From assembly GCA_050951005.1 (NCBI GenBank), contig JBMNIP010000002.1, forward strand, positions 248,001-312,000: DNA of 64,000 bases, given 5' to 3'. The notes beneath the pieces are model-generated. The model had not been told where the DNA came from. It did no database searches and saw only the letters and a program-made list of their open reading frames with translations. Position numbers and translations under genes: made by a program. This DNA is from UMGS1519 sp050951005. GTDB lineage: Bacteria > Actinomycetota > Coriobacteriia > Coriobacteriales > Eggerthellaceae. Shown here in pieces: positions 9,042 to 17,308 of this stretch. Numbering within the stretch: the first letter of the stretch is position 1; each line of letters opens with the position of its first letter.

Positions 9042-9107
9042 CGCACCGAACAGCAGAGGAGGGCGGCAGGGCATCCAGGTGACGACCGTCTAGACCCCAA
9101 GCCGCCA

Positions 9108-9136
9108 TCGGGGCACTGGATTTTCCGGTGCCCCGA
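9108..9136 (+). terminator. Terminator after the SSS symporter gene
   Basis: A 9-bp stem TCGGGGCAC (9108-9116) with GTGCCCCGA (9128-9136) around an 11-nt loop, in the gap after the symporter stop. It lacks a T-run, as do several likely terminators in this window. Confidence 0.5.
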
Positions 9137-9247
9137 CTCGGTTACGAGCACGGAAAACGCACGCCTGTTTCCAAGGCATGAAATCTTCCCCGTCTATCGC
9201 CGAAATGGCGTATCTTAATGCGTGTTCGATTCGCACGAGGGAGTCCC

Positions 9248-10195
9248 ATGAACAGTTTCTACGTCGCCGTCACCGCCGTGACCCCGTTTCTGATATATAT
9301 GGGGCTCGGCTGGTTCATGCGCCGCGTGAACTGGGTCGATGAGATGTTCCTCCATCGCCTGAACCAGGTATCGTTCAAGGCGTTCTTCCCGCCGATGATG
9401 TTCTACTGCATCTACCAATTGGAAGGCCAGGATCTGGCAATCAATTGGATCTTCATCCTGTGCGCGCTTGCCGCTTTGGCCGTCGTCGTCGTAGGATTGC
9501 TTCTGGTGGTTCCCCGCATCGAGCCCGAGAACTCCCGCCGCGGCGTCATCATCCAGGCCATCTACCGCACGAACATCGTCTTCTTCGCCCTCCCGCTGAC
9601 CCAAAGCGTCTTCGGCTCGTCGAGCCTGGTACCCTCCGCTCTCCTGGTAGCCATCATCGTCCCCACCTACAATGTGTTGGCCGTTATCATCCTCGAGTAT
9701 TACCACGGCACGAAGAGCTCGCCGGCGAAACTGGCGCTCAGCGTATTGAAGAACCCGCTCATCTTGGGTTTCCTGACCGGCTTTGCATTCTACTTCCTGC
9801 AGATCAAGCTTCCCGAATGCGTCGAGAGCCCGGTCATAACCCTGGCAAATCTGGCGATTCCGCTTGCGCTTATCTCGCTGGGAGGCACCATCCGTCTACG
9901 TGAAACCCGGGAGAACCTGCCGATTATCGCAAGAACCCTTACGGTGAAGATGGGGGTCCTACCGGCAATATCGCTTGCAGTATTCAGCGTGCTGCCCGTT
10001 CCGCTCTCAGAGATCGAGCGGTTCCTGCTGCTGGTCATGTTCGCGGCTCCCATTGCAAGCAGTTCCTATCCGATGGCAGAGAACATGGGCGGCGACGGTC
10101 AGCTAGCCGGGCAATTGGTGGCGGTATCGTCGGGCATCTCGATCATTACCCTGTTCGTGTGGGTGCTCCTTTACTCCGCCCTCATACTCTCGTAG
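9248..10195 (+). CDS. AEC family transporter (auxin efflux carrier-like)
   Basis: 315-residue membrane protein with about ten helices in two five-helix halves, matching bacterial AEC carriers, which move organic acids such as malate or malonate. Characteristic stretches include PFLIYMGLGWFMRR near the start, FKAFFPPMMFYCIYQ, and LAIPLALISLGGTIR in the second half. I chose the ATG at 9248, behind AGGGAG; an upstream ATG at 9218 lacks a good site. The nitrilase-family gene begins 14 nt after its stop, so the two are probably one operon and the carrier may handle that enzyme's substrate or product. Confidence 0.83.
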   Translation: MNSFYVAVTAVTPFLIYMGLGWFMRRVNWVDEMFLHRLNQVSFKAFFPPMMFYCIYQLEGQDLAINWIFILCALAALAVVVVGLLLVVPRIEPENSRRGVIIQAIYRTNIVFFALPLTQSVFGSSSLVPSALLVAIIVPTYNVLAVIILEYYHGTKSSPAKLALSVLKNPLILGFLTGFAFYFLQIKLPECVESPVITLANLAIPLALISLGGTIRLRETRENLPIIARTLTVKMGVLPAISLAVFSVLPVPLSEIERFLLLVMFAAPIASSSYPMAENMGGDGQLAGQLVAVSSGISIITLFVWVLLYSALILS

Positions 10196-10209
10196 AGGAG
10201 GAAGCAGAT

Positions 10210-11187
10210 ATGGAAGATGAACTGAGGATCGCCGTTGCCAGCCTGCACCCGTACTGGGGCGACAAGGAAGCGAACCTGCACCAGATCCTTGGTTGCCTGG
10301 ACCAAGCAGCGAATAAAGGCGCTCAGCTGGTTGTGCTCCCGGAACTCTGCCTGACCGGCTACGACGATCCGGAAGGTACGCCGTTTGCCGACAAAGTCCA
10401 GGTCCGATTGGCAGAGACGGTTCCCGGGCCTTCGAGCGAGACGATTGCGCAACGGGCACATGAACGAAACCTCTGGGTGGTCTTCGGTATGCCCGAATGC
10501 ACCTCGACGACCGCCGACTCGGCGAAGCACTATTACAACGCGGCATGCATCGTAAGCCCGAACGGCATCGTGGGAACCTATCGTAAAATCCATCCGTTCG
10601 GACGCGAGAACGAATGGGCAGATGCCGGCGACGAACCTTGCCTCATCGATACGCCGTGGGGGCCGATCGGCATCGGCATCTGCTACGACCTGTACAGCTT
10701 CCCCGAAATGGTCATGTATGCGAGGGCAAAGGGCGCACGGCTGTTCCTGAATCCGACCGCTGCTGCCTGGACCGTTTCGGCTGCAAGCGTGTTCCGTGAG
10801 AAAATCGAGGTCACCTGCCTGCGCGGAAACCTCTATATCGCCACTGCAAACCTGCAGGGCACCGACCTGCACACACCGTTCGTGGGACAAAGCCACATCA
10901 TCGGCCCGCTGGGCCCACGCAACAGCGTTCGCTACTTTGCCGGTCTGCCGTTCGACGAGAGCCCCGAGCCCGTACCGGGACTCCATATCGCAACCCTCGA
11001 CCTGGGTGCGGTCGAGAATCAGCAAAGCTGGAATCTGCACGTCTTCGAAACGAACCCGCTTACCGGCCGCCCCGATTGGCGACCCGACCTTTACGCTCGC
11101 TGGTTTGCCGAGATCGCCGACGATCCCGCGTGGCGTTCGCGAACCGCCAATGCGGAAGGCACCGACTCCGAAAATCCGCACGCCTAG
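10210..11187 (+). CDS. Carbon-nitrogen hydrolase (nitrilase superfamily)
   Basis: 325-residue amidohydrolase with the Glu-Lys-Cys catalytic triad: Glu in VVLPELCLTGYDD, Lys in YRKIHPFG and Cys in IGIGICYDLYSFPE. Members hydrolyse amides, carbamoyl compounds or nitriles; the exact substrate is not clear. ATG at 10210 with GGAGGAAG six nt upstream. It is co-oriented with and only 14 nt after the AEC carrier gene, which suggests import of an amide or export of the acid product. Confidence 0.85.
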   Translation: MEDELRIAVASLHPYWGDKEANLHQILGCLDQAANKGAQLVVLPELCLTGYDDPEGTPFADKVQVRLAETVPGPSSETIAQRAHERNLWVVFGMPECTSTTADSAKHYYNAACIVSPNGIVGTYRKIHPFGRENEWADAGDEPCLIDTPWGPIGIGICYDLYSFPEMVMYARAKGARLFLNPTAAAWTVSAASVFREKIEVTCLRGNLYIATANLQGTDLHTPFVGQSHIIGPLGPRNSVRYFAGLPFDESPEPVPGLHIATLDLGAVENQQSWNLHVFETNPLTGRPDWRPDLYARWFAEIADDPAWRSRTANAEGTDSENPHA

Positions 11188-11363
11188 GCAGATCGGCTGA
11201 CCGTACGCTTGATACAACCTTGCCGCATTTCCCCACCAGCATGCGACGAATCGGGAACGCAACCCGTTTTTAAGCCCTCTGCCCCACTCGACGCGTTACG
11301 CTAAGTGAAACGAACGTACACGCCGCCCCAGCGCTGATGGCACCTGCGATCTTGGGAGGATCC

Positions 11364-13277
11364 ATGCTCGATTTCAAACGCGCCCTTGCAAGCCGTCCGA
11401 AGACCCACTCCCCCGAACCCCTGCTTCCACTGACCACACCCTGGGGCCAGTGTATCGTCGATGGCAAGGTCGCAGGCAACGACGTCTTGTCCGAGCATCC
11501 GCATCCCCAATTTGCCCGCAAGACCTTTACCAGCCTGAACGGATGGTGGGAATACGCGATCGTGGACGCGGGGAGCATTGAACGAGCCGGCCGGGAATGG
11601 GAATCCGCCCTGCCGCCCGAACATTTCGATGGCCGTATTCTGGTACCCTTCTCCCCCGAAACGCTGCTCTCCGGCGTCGACCGCCAAGTCGAGCCCCATG
11701 AGCTGCTTTGGTACCGGCGCCGTCTGATTCTCCCCGATGACACCGATACCGACCTGCGCCTGATTCTTCATTTCGAAGCGGTTGACTATTGCTGTTCGCT
11801 GTTGGTGAATGGCACGCGCGTCTGCGCGCATCGCGGCGGCTACCTGCCCTTTGCCCTGGATCTGACTACGCTCGTGCATTCCGGCGAGAACACGCTTGCC
11901 CTGTGCGTGTGGGATCCCAGCGATTGCGGCACGCAACTGCGCGGCAAGCAGCGGCTCCAGCCGACACAGATGTGGTACACCGCCCAAAGCGGCATCTGGC
12001 AGAGCGTCTGGCTCGAAGCGGTGCCCGCCTGCCATATCGAGGGGGTCTCTATGAGCTGCGACGCAGACACCGGGACGCTGACCTTGGTGAATCGTCTCAG
12101 CCAGGCAGGATCCACCCTCACCGTGCGCGTTTTCGGCGAACGGAACGAGCTCGTGGCCATGAAGCGAACGCCGGTCGGTGCAGCCGGTGATGGGACTGCG
12201 CAGCATGCCACCACACGCACCCTGTCATTGCAGGTGCCCGATACCCGTCGTTGGAGCCCGGACGATCCCTTCCTCTACCGGCTAGAGCTCAGCTATGGAC
12301 CCGATATGGTGGACAGCTACTGCGCCTTCCGGTCAATCGAGATAACCGCGGATGCCGACGGCACACCGCGCCTGTTCCTGAATCACAAGCCATTGTTCCT
12401 GCGCGGGGTGCTCGATCAGGGATACTGGCCAGAGAGTCTGATGACGCCTCCAGCCGATGCAGCGCTCGAATACGATATCCGCACGATGAAGGACCTCGGC
12501 TTCAACCTGCTGCGCAAGCATATCAAACGCGAAAGCGACCGCTTCTACTACCATTGCGACCGATTGGGAATGCTCGTATGGCAGGACATGGTTTCGGGTG
12601 GAGGCGTCTATGGGCAATGGCAGACCATGACGCGGCCGACCCTGTTCCGCGCCAGCTGGACCAAACAGCCCGACGATATCCCGGAATGGTACGGCAACCT
12701 GAGCGCCGACGACCCTGCCTACCGACGGGAATGGGAGCAAACTTGCCGCGGGCTGGTAAAGCATCTGCGCAACCATCCCTGTGTCGTCGGGTGGACGCTC
12801 TTCAACGAGGGTTGGGGGCAATTCGATTCGCAGCGTGCCGTGCAAGAAGTCCGCGGCCTGGATCCGACCCGCCCCATCAGTGCCACGAGCGGTTGGTACG
12901 ACCAGGGCGGCGGAGACTTTTCCAGCGTGCATAACTATTTCCGCCCGCTTTCCATTTGGCGCGACCCGCTTGCCGCAAAGGCTGACGACCCCGACCGCGG
13001 AAGCCGCGTGCGTACCAGCCCGCGCGCACTCGTGCTCTCGGAGTTCGGCGGGTTCTCCTGGCATGAGCCCGATCACTGCCAGCAGGCACGGGATTACGGC
13101 TATCAAAGATACGCCTCGCGGGCCGAATGGCAGCGAGCAGTGGAAGTAGCGCTGGCAAAGGCCGATGCGCTGGAGAAGGAGGGGCTGGCCGGATTCGTCT
13201 TCACGCAGCTCTCTGATGTGCAGGAGGAGACAAACGGAATCCTGACCTGCGACCGCCGCGTCAATAAGCTGGGCTGA
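11364..13277 (+). CDS. Glycoside hydrolase family 2 (beta-glucuronidase/beta-galactosidase type)
   Basis: 637-residue cytoplasmic glycosidase with the GH2 order: sugar-binding beta-sandwich (to about residue 195), immunoglobulin-like domain, and TIM barrel. The acid/base Glu is in LFNEGWGQF and the nucleophile Glu is in VLSEFGGFSW. No signal peptide is present, so it acts on imported glycosides. ATG at 11364 follows GGGAGGA closely; an ATG at 11337 has no ribosome site. Glucuronidase versus galactosidase activity cannot be decided from the sequence. Confidence 0.85.
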   Translation: MLDFKRALASRPKTHSPEPLLPLTTPWGQCIVDGKVAGNDVLSEHPHPQFARKTFTSLNGWWEYAIVDAGSIERAGREWESALPPEHFDGRILVPFSPETLLSGVDRQVEPHELLWYRRRLILPDDTDTDLRLILHFEAVDYCCSLLVNGTRVCAHRGGYLPFALDLTTLVHSGENTLALCVWDPSDCGTQLRGKQRLQPTQMWYTAQSGIWQSVWLEAVPACHIEGVSMSCDADTGTLTLVNRLSQAGSTLTVRVFGERNELVAMKRTPVGAAGDGTAQHATTRTLSLQVPDTRRWSPDDPFLYRLELSYGPDMVDSYCAFRSIEITADADGTPRLFLNHKPLFLRGVLDQGYWPESLMTPPADAALEYDIRTMKDLGFNLLRKHIKRESDRFYYHCDRLGMLVWQDMVSGGGVYGQWQTMTRPTLFRASWTKQPDDIPEWYGNLSADDPAYRREWEQTCRGLVKHLRNHPCVVGWTLFNEGWGQFDSQRAVQEVRGLDPTRPISATSGWYDQGGGDFSSVHNYFRPLSIWRDPLAAKADDPDRGSRVRTSPRALVLSEFGGFSWHEPDHCQQARDYGYQRYASRAEWQRAVEVALAKADALEKEGLAGFVFTQLSDVQEETNGILTCDRRVNKLG

Positions 13278-13304
13278 ACCCGCCTTTGCGGCAGCCGTTC
13301 AGCC
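13272..13304. terminator. Convergent hairpin over both stop codons
   Basis: GGCTGAAC (13272-13279) pairs with GTTCAGCC (13297-13304), and an inner hairpin CCGC-CTTT-GCGG (13280-13291) lies within. The structure covers the stop codons of the GH2 gene and of the convergent GIY-YIG gene. It lacks T-runs; a bidirectional terminator role is inferred. Confidence 0.45.
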
Positions 13305-13691
13305 GGTATCCTCCGACAAGCCGAACGCCTCTGAAAGCACCCGGGCAAACGCCTGCTCGGCAGAAAGCGAATCGGTACGCCGGCATTCCTCGGCACGGGC
13401 GATGAGCGCCAGCTTGTCGGCACGCGCCAAGCGCTTGAACCGGTACTCGGCGGAGAGCGCCTCGTGCTGGGTGGCGAAGCGCGCCTGCGCCCTCAAGGTC
13501 ACCGGCCCGTGTGCGCGGGTGTACTTGGCCCCCGTGCCATCATTGTGCTGTGCAACGCGTCGCTCCACATCGCGGGTGTAGCCGGTATATAGGGACCCAT
13601 CTGAACAGGTCACCACATACATGAAATAGCCCGCCGAATCTTCCTGCAACACGGCGGACGAGGATATCCGGTCGCTGCCAACGAATGCCAT
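13299..13691 (-). CDS. GIY-YIG nuclease-fold protein
   Basis: 130-residue protein with a single GIY-YIG domain: YVVTCSDGSLYTGYT, then RDVERRVAQHNDGTGAKYTR, as in the UPF0213/YhbQ group of small stand-alone GIY-YIG proteins, whose role in DNA processing is uncertain. The N-terminal 20 residues and a C-terminal tail of about 30 residues extend beyond the domain. It lies 20 nt downstream of the GNAT gene on the same strand; the ribosome site is weak, so it may rely on read-through from that gene. Confidence 0.8.
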   Translation of the reverse strand: MAFVGSDRISSSAVLQEDSAGYFMYVVTCSDGSLYTGYTRDVERRVAQHNDGTGAKYTRAHGPVTLRAQARFATQHEALSAEYRFKRLARADKLALIARAEECRRTDSLSAEQAFARVLSEAFGLSEDTG

Positions 13692-13711
13692 GATGAGGGA
13701 TCTGCCTGGAG

Positions 13712-14317
13712 CTACTGTGCGAGAATCTGGGGCACGCTATCGGCAATCTGGGAAAACGGGATCACCTCGGGCTGGTTTTCGCGATGTTCGGCAATCATGC
13801 GTTCCATCCAAACCATGTCATACCAGCGGCCGAACTTGTAGGCGCATTGGTTGAAGCGCCCCACCATCTCGAAGCCCAGATGCTCATGGAACCCGACGCT
13901 GTTCGTGGTCAGGAACTCGTCATCCACGCCGCCTTTCGGATAGGAGATGCAGGCGTTCATATTCGTGAATCCCTGCGCAATGAGAACCTGTTCCAAAGCG
14001 CGGTAGAGCGCGCGGCCGACGCCTTTCTTGCGCATGTACTGCTTGACGTAGATAGAGGTTTCAACCGACCAGTCATAGGCACGGCGCCCAACGAACGCGC
14101 TGCCGTAGGTGAAACCGAGCACTTCGCCGTCCGCTTCGGCCACCAGGTAGGGGTATCTCTCGCTGACGGTCCTCAAACGCTCGGTGAACTCGGGCACCGA
14201 AGGCACTTCGTATTCGAAGGTGATTGCCGTATTCTTCACATAGGGCGCGTAGATATCTCGCAGGGCCTGGGCGTCGGCTGGGGTAGCCACCCGAATGGCA
14301 ACAGAATTCTCTTCCAT
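13712..14317 (-). CDS. GNAT N-acetyltransferase (phosphinothricin acetyltransferase-like)
   Basis: 201-residue GCN5-related acetyltransferase. The N-terminus IRVATPADAQALRDIYAPYV and the acetyl-CoA loop region YMRKKGVGRALYRALEQ match the Pat/YncA-like branch, which acetylates amino-acid analogues or methionine sulfone/sulfoximine-type compounds. ATG at 14317 has GAGGAG upstream. It is probably transcribed with the GIY-YIG gene 20 nt downstream. Confidence 0.83.
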   Translation of the reverse strand: MEENSVAIRVATPADAQALRDIYAPYVKNTAITFEYEVPSVPEFTERLRTVSERYPYLVAEADGEVLGFTYGSAFVGRRAYDWSVETSIYVKQYMRKKGVGRALYRALEQVLIAQGFTNMNACISYPKGGVDDEFLTTNSVGFHEHLGFEMVGRFNQCAYKFGRWYDMVWMERMIAEHRENQPEVIPFSQIADSVPQILAQ

Positions 14318-14511
14318 CGGTAATCACTCCTCGCACGCTGGTTGCAGTGTATTGGGGAATTCGCCCGTCAGCAGTCCGCTTCGGCCAAACGCCCTTTCCA
14401 TGATAGCGCGCGATAATCGACAAACTGCAGGCAAAATGTATGAATATTGATGCCGAATTGTTATCTAATCACGGACCTTTATCAGGGTTTTTTGAAGTAG
14501 AGTGTTTCTGG

Positions 14512-14541
14512 TTGATAGGACAAGCCCATTTGGGGCAAAAT
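14512..14541 (+). promoter_or_regulatory. Candidate promoter of the radical SAM gene
   Basis: TTGATA (14512-14517, five of six matches to the -35 consensus) is separated by 18 nt from CAAAAT (14536-14541, four of six to the -10). This would start transcription near 14548, about 63 nt before the chosen ATG. The surrounding 14320-14610 region is AT-richer than its neighbours and holds no other gene. Confidence 0.4.
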
Positions 14542-14610
14542 ACCTGCGATACAAATTGGGCCTTGGTTTCTCTTGGAGCCAACGTCCAAGTAAGCAAGAA
14601 GGAAGTGCAT

Positions 14611-16092
14611 ATGCAATCGAAAATCGCACACGCAACGGAGCGCAAAGCGTTTAGCGTGGCACTGGATGCGGTCATCCATGCTGCATCCGGCGACGAACGC
14701 GAGAAGCGCATCGACCAATTCATCGACTTGGCCGGCAAGCTCCTGAAGGACACCTCCCCGGGCGTCACCCGCGGTCTGCGCGCAGGTCTCCATCCCGGTT
14801 CCAAGTGGGAAGAGTTCGTCTTCCAGCTGATTGACGAGGTTGACCCCCATGTGCTGAAGACCCTGTTGCTGAATGGCGGCTACGAGGCGGCATTCCGCGG
14901 CCTGCGTGAAACCACCGTCAACGCCGACAAGTACCAATGCAATATCCCCTGGATCATCCTGTTCGACCCGACCAGCGCCTGCAACAAGCACTGCATCGGA
15001 TGCTGGGCTGCCGACTACGAGCATGCCCTGAACCTGACGTACGACCAGATGGACAAGATGCTCAACGAAGCCGAGTCGCTGGGCACCCATATGTTCATGC
15101 TCACCGGCGGCGAGCCGCTGGTCCGCAAGAAGGACATCCTGAAACTGGCCGAAGTCCACGACCATAGCGTGTTCAACATCTTCACCAACGCCAGCTTGAT
15201 CGATGATGAATTCTGCGAGAAGGTCCGCGAGCTCGGCAACATCACGTTCTCCATCTCGCTGGAGGGCTTCGAGGATTCCAACGACGGCCGCCGCGGCGAA
15301 GGCTCCTACCAGGAGGTCATGGCAGCCATGGAGAAGCTCCGGGCGCACGGCCTGGTCTATGGCATCTCCGTAGCCTACACCCGTAACAACGTGGAGACCG
15401 TCAGCTCAGACGAGTATCTCGACATGCTTATCGACAAGGGCTGCCGCTTCATCTGGTATTTCCATTACATGCCCGTTGGAGCCGGCGCAGATGCCGACCT
15501 GATGCCCACCATCGAGCAGCGCAAGTACATGAAGGACCGCATCCGCGAGGTGCGTGGCATCGAAGGCGGCAAGAAGATCTTCGCCATGGATTTCCAGAAC
15601 GACGGCGAGTACGTGGGCGGCTGCATCGCCGGCGGCCGTGTGTACTGCCACATCAATGCCCGCGGCGACGTTGAGCCCTGCGTGTTCATCCACTACTCCA
15701 CGGCGAATATCAAAGAGAAGAGCCTGCTGGAGTGCCTGCAGCAGCCGCTGTTCCAGGCATACCGTAAGCACTGGCCCTGGAATGACAACATGCTGCAGCC
15801 CTGCCCCATGCTGGAGAACCCGGAGATCCTGCCGGAGATCGTCAAGGAGTCGAACGCCCGCAGCACCGAATACGTGACACCGGAGACGGCCGAAGAGCTG
15901 TGCGCCCGCACCACTCCATATGCCCATGCCTGGGCACCCGTTGCCAAGGAACTGTGGCTTGCCGAGCATCCCTCTGGCAAGAAGATGTACATGGATGCCA
16001 TGTCCCAGGTCAGCGTCGACGCGAAAGCCAAGATCATTGCCAACGAGGACGAGAAGGAAAATGCCGCCCTCGTTGCCGATCAGGACAAGTAA
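14611..16092 (+). CDS. Radical SAM protein with SPASM-like C-terminal region
   Basis: 493 residues. A helical N-terminal part of about 110 residues precedes the radical SAM domain with CNKHCIGCW (CX3CX2C; Cys 124, 128, 131) and the GGEP motif in MLTGGEPLVRK. A later Cys-containing segment, GGCIAGGRVYCHINARGDVEPC, resembles the truncated SPASM region of this superfamily and may bind a second cluster. The substrate is unknown and no precursor peptide or obvious partner is adjacent. ATG at 14611 follows AAGGAAG. The same frame is open back to 14436-14440, but that segment looks non-coding and contains the candidate promoter. Confidence 0.85.
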   Translation: MQSKIAHATERKAFSVALDAVIHAASGDEREKRIDQFIDLAGKLLKDTSPGVTRGLRAGLHPGSKWEEFVFQLIDEVDPHVLKTLLLNGGYEAAFRGLRETTVNADKYQCNIPWIILFDPTSACNKHCIGCWAADYEHALNLTYDQMDKMLNEAESLGTHMFMLTGGEPLVRKKDILKLAEVHDHSVFNIFTNASLIDDEFCEKVRELGNITFSISLEGFEDSNDGRRGEGSYQEVMAAMEKLRAHGLVYGISVAYTRNNVETVSSDEYLDMLIDKGCRFIWYFHYMPVGAGADADLMPTIEQRKYMKDRIREVRGIEGGKKIFAMDFQNDGEYVGGCIAGGRVYCHINARGDVEPCVFIHYSTANIKEKSLLECLQQPLFQAYRKHWPWNDNMLQPCPMLENPEILPEIVKESNARSTEYVTPETAEELCARTTPYAHAWAPVAKELWLAEHPSGKKMYMDAMSQVSVDAKAKIIANEDEKENAALVADQDK

Positions 16093-16116
16093 GCAACCTA
16101 TCCGCTTCCACACTCG

Positions 16117-16148
16117 AAAACCCGCCGCATTGCGGCGGGTTTTTCTTT
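16117..16148 (+). terminator. Intrinsic terminator of the radical SAM gene
   Basis: A 12-bp stem AAAACCCGCCGC (16117-16128) with GCGGCGGGTTTT (16132-16143) around a 3-nt loop, followed by a T-rich tail. This is a textbook rho-independent terminator. Confidence 0.92.
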
Positions 16149-16230
16149 TCAGAGCGATCTTACCAATCGAAAGCAAATCGAACCTGCCCTTCTTCCCTAG
16201 GCAACGTTTGCAATTGTGGATACTTCTTCA

Positions 16231-16276
16231 CTGTCAAGCTAGGTGTCTTGTCAGCTGTCTTAACCGGTGCCATACT
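16231..16276 (+). promoter_or_regulatory. nadABC-niaR promoter with candidate NiaR operator
   Basis: Three TGTC-containing boxes are packed here: CTGTCAAG (16231-16238), TGTCTTGTCA (16244-16253, a near palindrome) and TGTCTTAA (16256-16263). They overlap a plausible -35, TTGTCA (16248-16253), with CATACT (16271-16276) 17 nt downstream as -10. The niaR gene at the end of the operon makes a NiaR site the natural reading; I recall TGTC-type palindromes for that family only in general terms. Confidence 0.5.
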
Positions 16277-16366
16277 GTGACCCACAGCACAAACCTTCGA
16301 TAGAGCCTTTACTGTTCCTTTACGAACGGAATCGACAGGATATCAAGCAGGAAGAAGGAGCTTGGG

Positions 16367-17296
16367 ATGGCAGGCAACGATACGGTGGATATCGACGAGC
16401 TGATGCGTCTGAAGAAGGAGGCAGATGCCGTCATTCTCGCCCATTACTACGTCAGCGGCGAGGTTCAGGCCATCGCAGACTATGTTGGCGACAGCTTCGG
16501 ATTAAGCAAGAAAGCAGCCGAACTGGATTGCCGCACGCTGGTGTTCGCCGGCGTCACGTTCATGGGAGAAAGCGCAAAGCTGCTGAGCCCTAACAAGGTG
16601 GTGCTGATGCCCGACCCGATGGCAGACTGCCCCATGGCGCACATGGTGACGAAGGACAAGGTCGACAGGGCCCGCGAGGAATACGACGATCTTGCCGTGG
16701 TCTGTTACGTGAACTCGACCGCCGAGATGAAGGCCTGGTCGGATGTCTGCGTTACCTCGAGCAACGCCCTGAAGATATGCAAGCAGCTGCCGCAGAAGAA
16801 CATCCTGTTCATCCCCGACCATCATCTGGGAAGCTATATCGCGGGCCTGCTTCCGGAGAAGAACTTTATCTTGAACGACGGCTTCTGCCCGCGCCACGAG
16901 GCAATCTCGGCAGAAGAGGTACGCCAGCTGAAGGCCGAACATCCCGGTGCGCCGTTCCTGGCACATCCGGAATGCCCGGAGTGGATCCGGCAATATGCAG
17001 ACTACGTGGGCTCCACCAAGGGAATCATCGACTATGCCACGGAGCATGACGACAAGGAATTTCTCATCGGCACCGTATACGGCGTCATCCACGAACTGGA
17101 ACGACGAAACGCCGGCACCGGGAAGAGGTTCTATTTCCCGAAGACGAAGCCGGTATGCGAGAACATGGACGGTATCACGCTGCAGAAGGTCTATGACGTG
17201 CTGAAAGAGAACGTGGAGAATGTGGATGACCCGGGCGAGTTCGCACCCGGCGCCCGCCGTGCACTGCAACGCATGCTGGACCTGGCGGCAAACTGA
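16367..17296 (+). CDS. nadA: Quinolinate synthase A
   Basis: [4Fe-4S] enzyme that condenses iminoaspartate with dihydroxyacetone phosphate to quinolinate in de novo NAD synthesis. The 309-residue product has the family landmarks ILAHYYVSGEVQ, VGDSFGLSKKA, FAGVTFMGESAK, MPDPMADCPMA, VVCYVNSTAEMKAWSDV, VTSSNA, FIPDHHLGSYIA and PVCENMDGITL. Candidate cluster cysteines are in DCPMA, in the segment before VTSSNA or nearby, and in PVCENM. ATG at 16367 with AGAAGGAG upstream. First gene of nadA-nadB-nadC-niaR; nadB starts 12 nt after its stop. Confidence 0.96.
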   Translation: MAGNDTVDIDELMRLKKEADAVILAHYYVSGEVQAIADYVGDSFGLSKKAAELDCRTLVFAGVTFMGESAKLLSPNKVVLMPDPMADCPMAHMVTKDKVDRAREEYDDLAVVCYVNSTAEMKAWSDVCVTSSNALKICKQLPQKNILFIPDHHLGSYIAGLLPEKNFILNDGFCPRHEAISAEEVRQLKAEHPGAPFLAHPECPEWIRQYADYVGSTKGIIDYATEHDDKEFLIGTVYGVIHELERRNAGTGKRFYFPKTKPVCENMDGITLQKVYDVLKENVENVDDPGEFAPGARRALQRMLDLAAN

Positions 17297-17308
17297 ATCG
17301 GTGAGATC

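Noticed and set aside
14436..14610. In-frame extension of the radical SAM gene to an upstream ATG
   Set aside because: The segment has no good ribosome site, unlike composition, and overlaps the best promoter; AAGGAAG supports the start at 14611.
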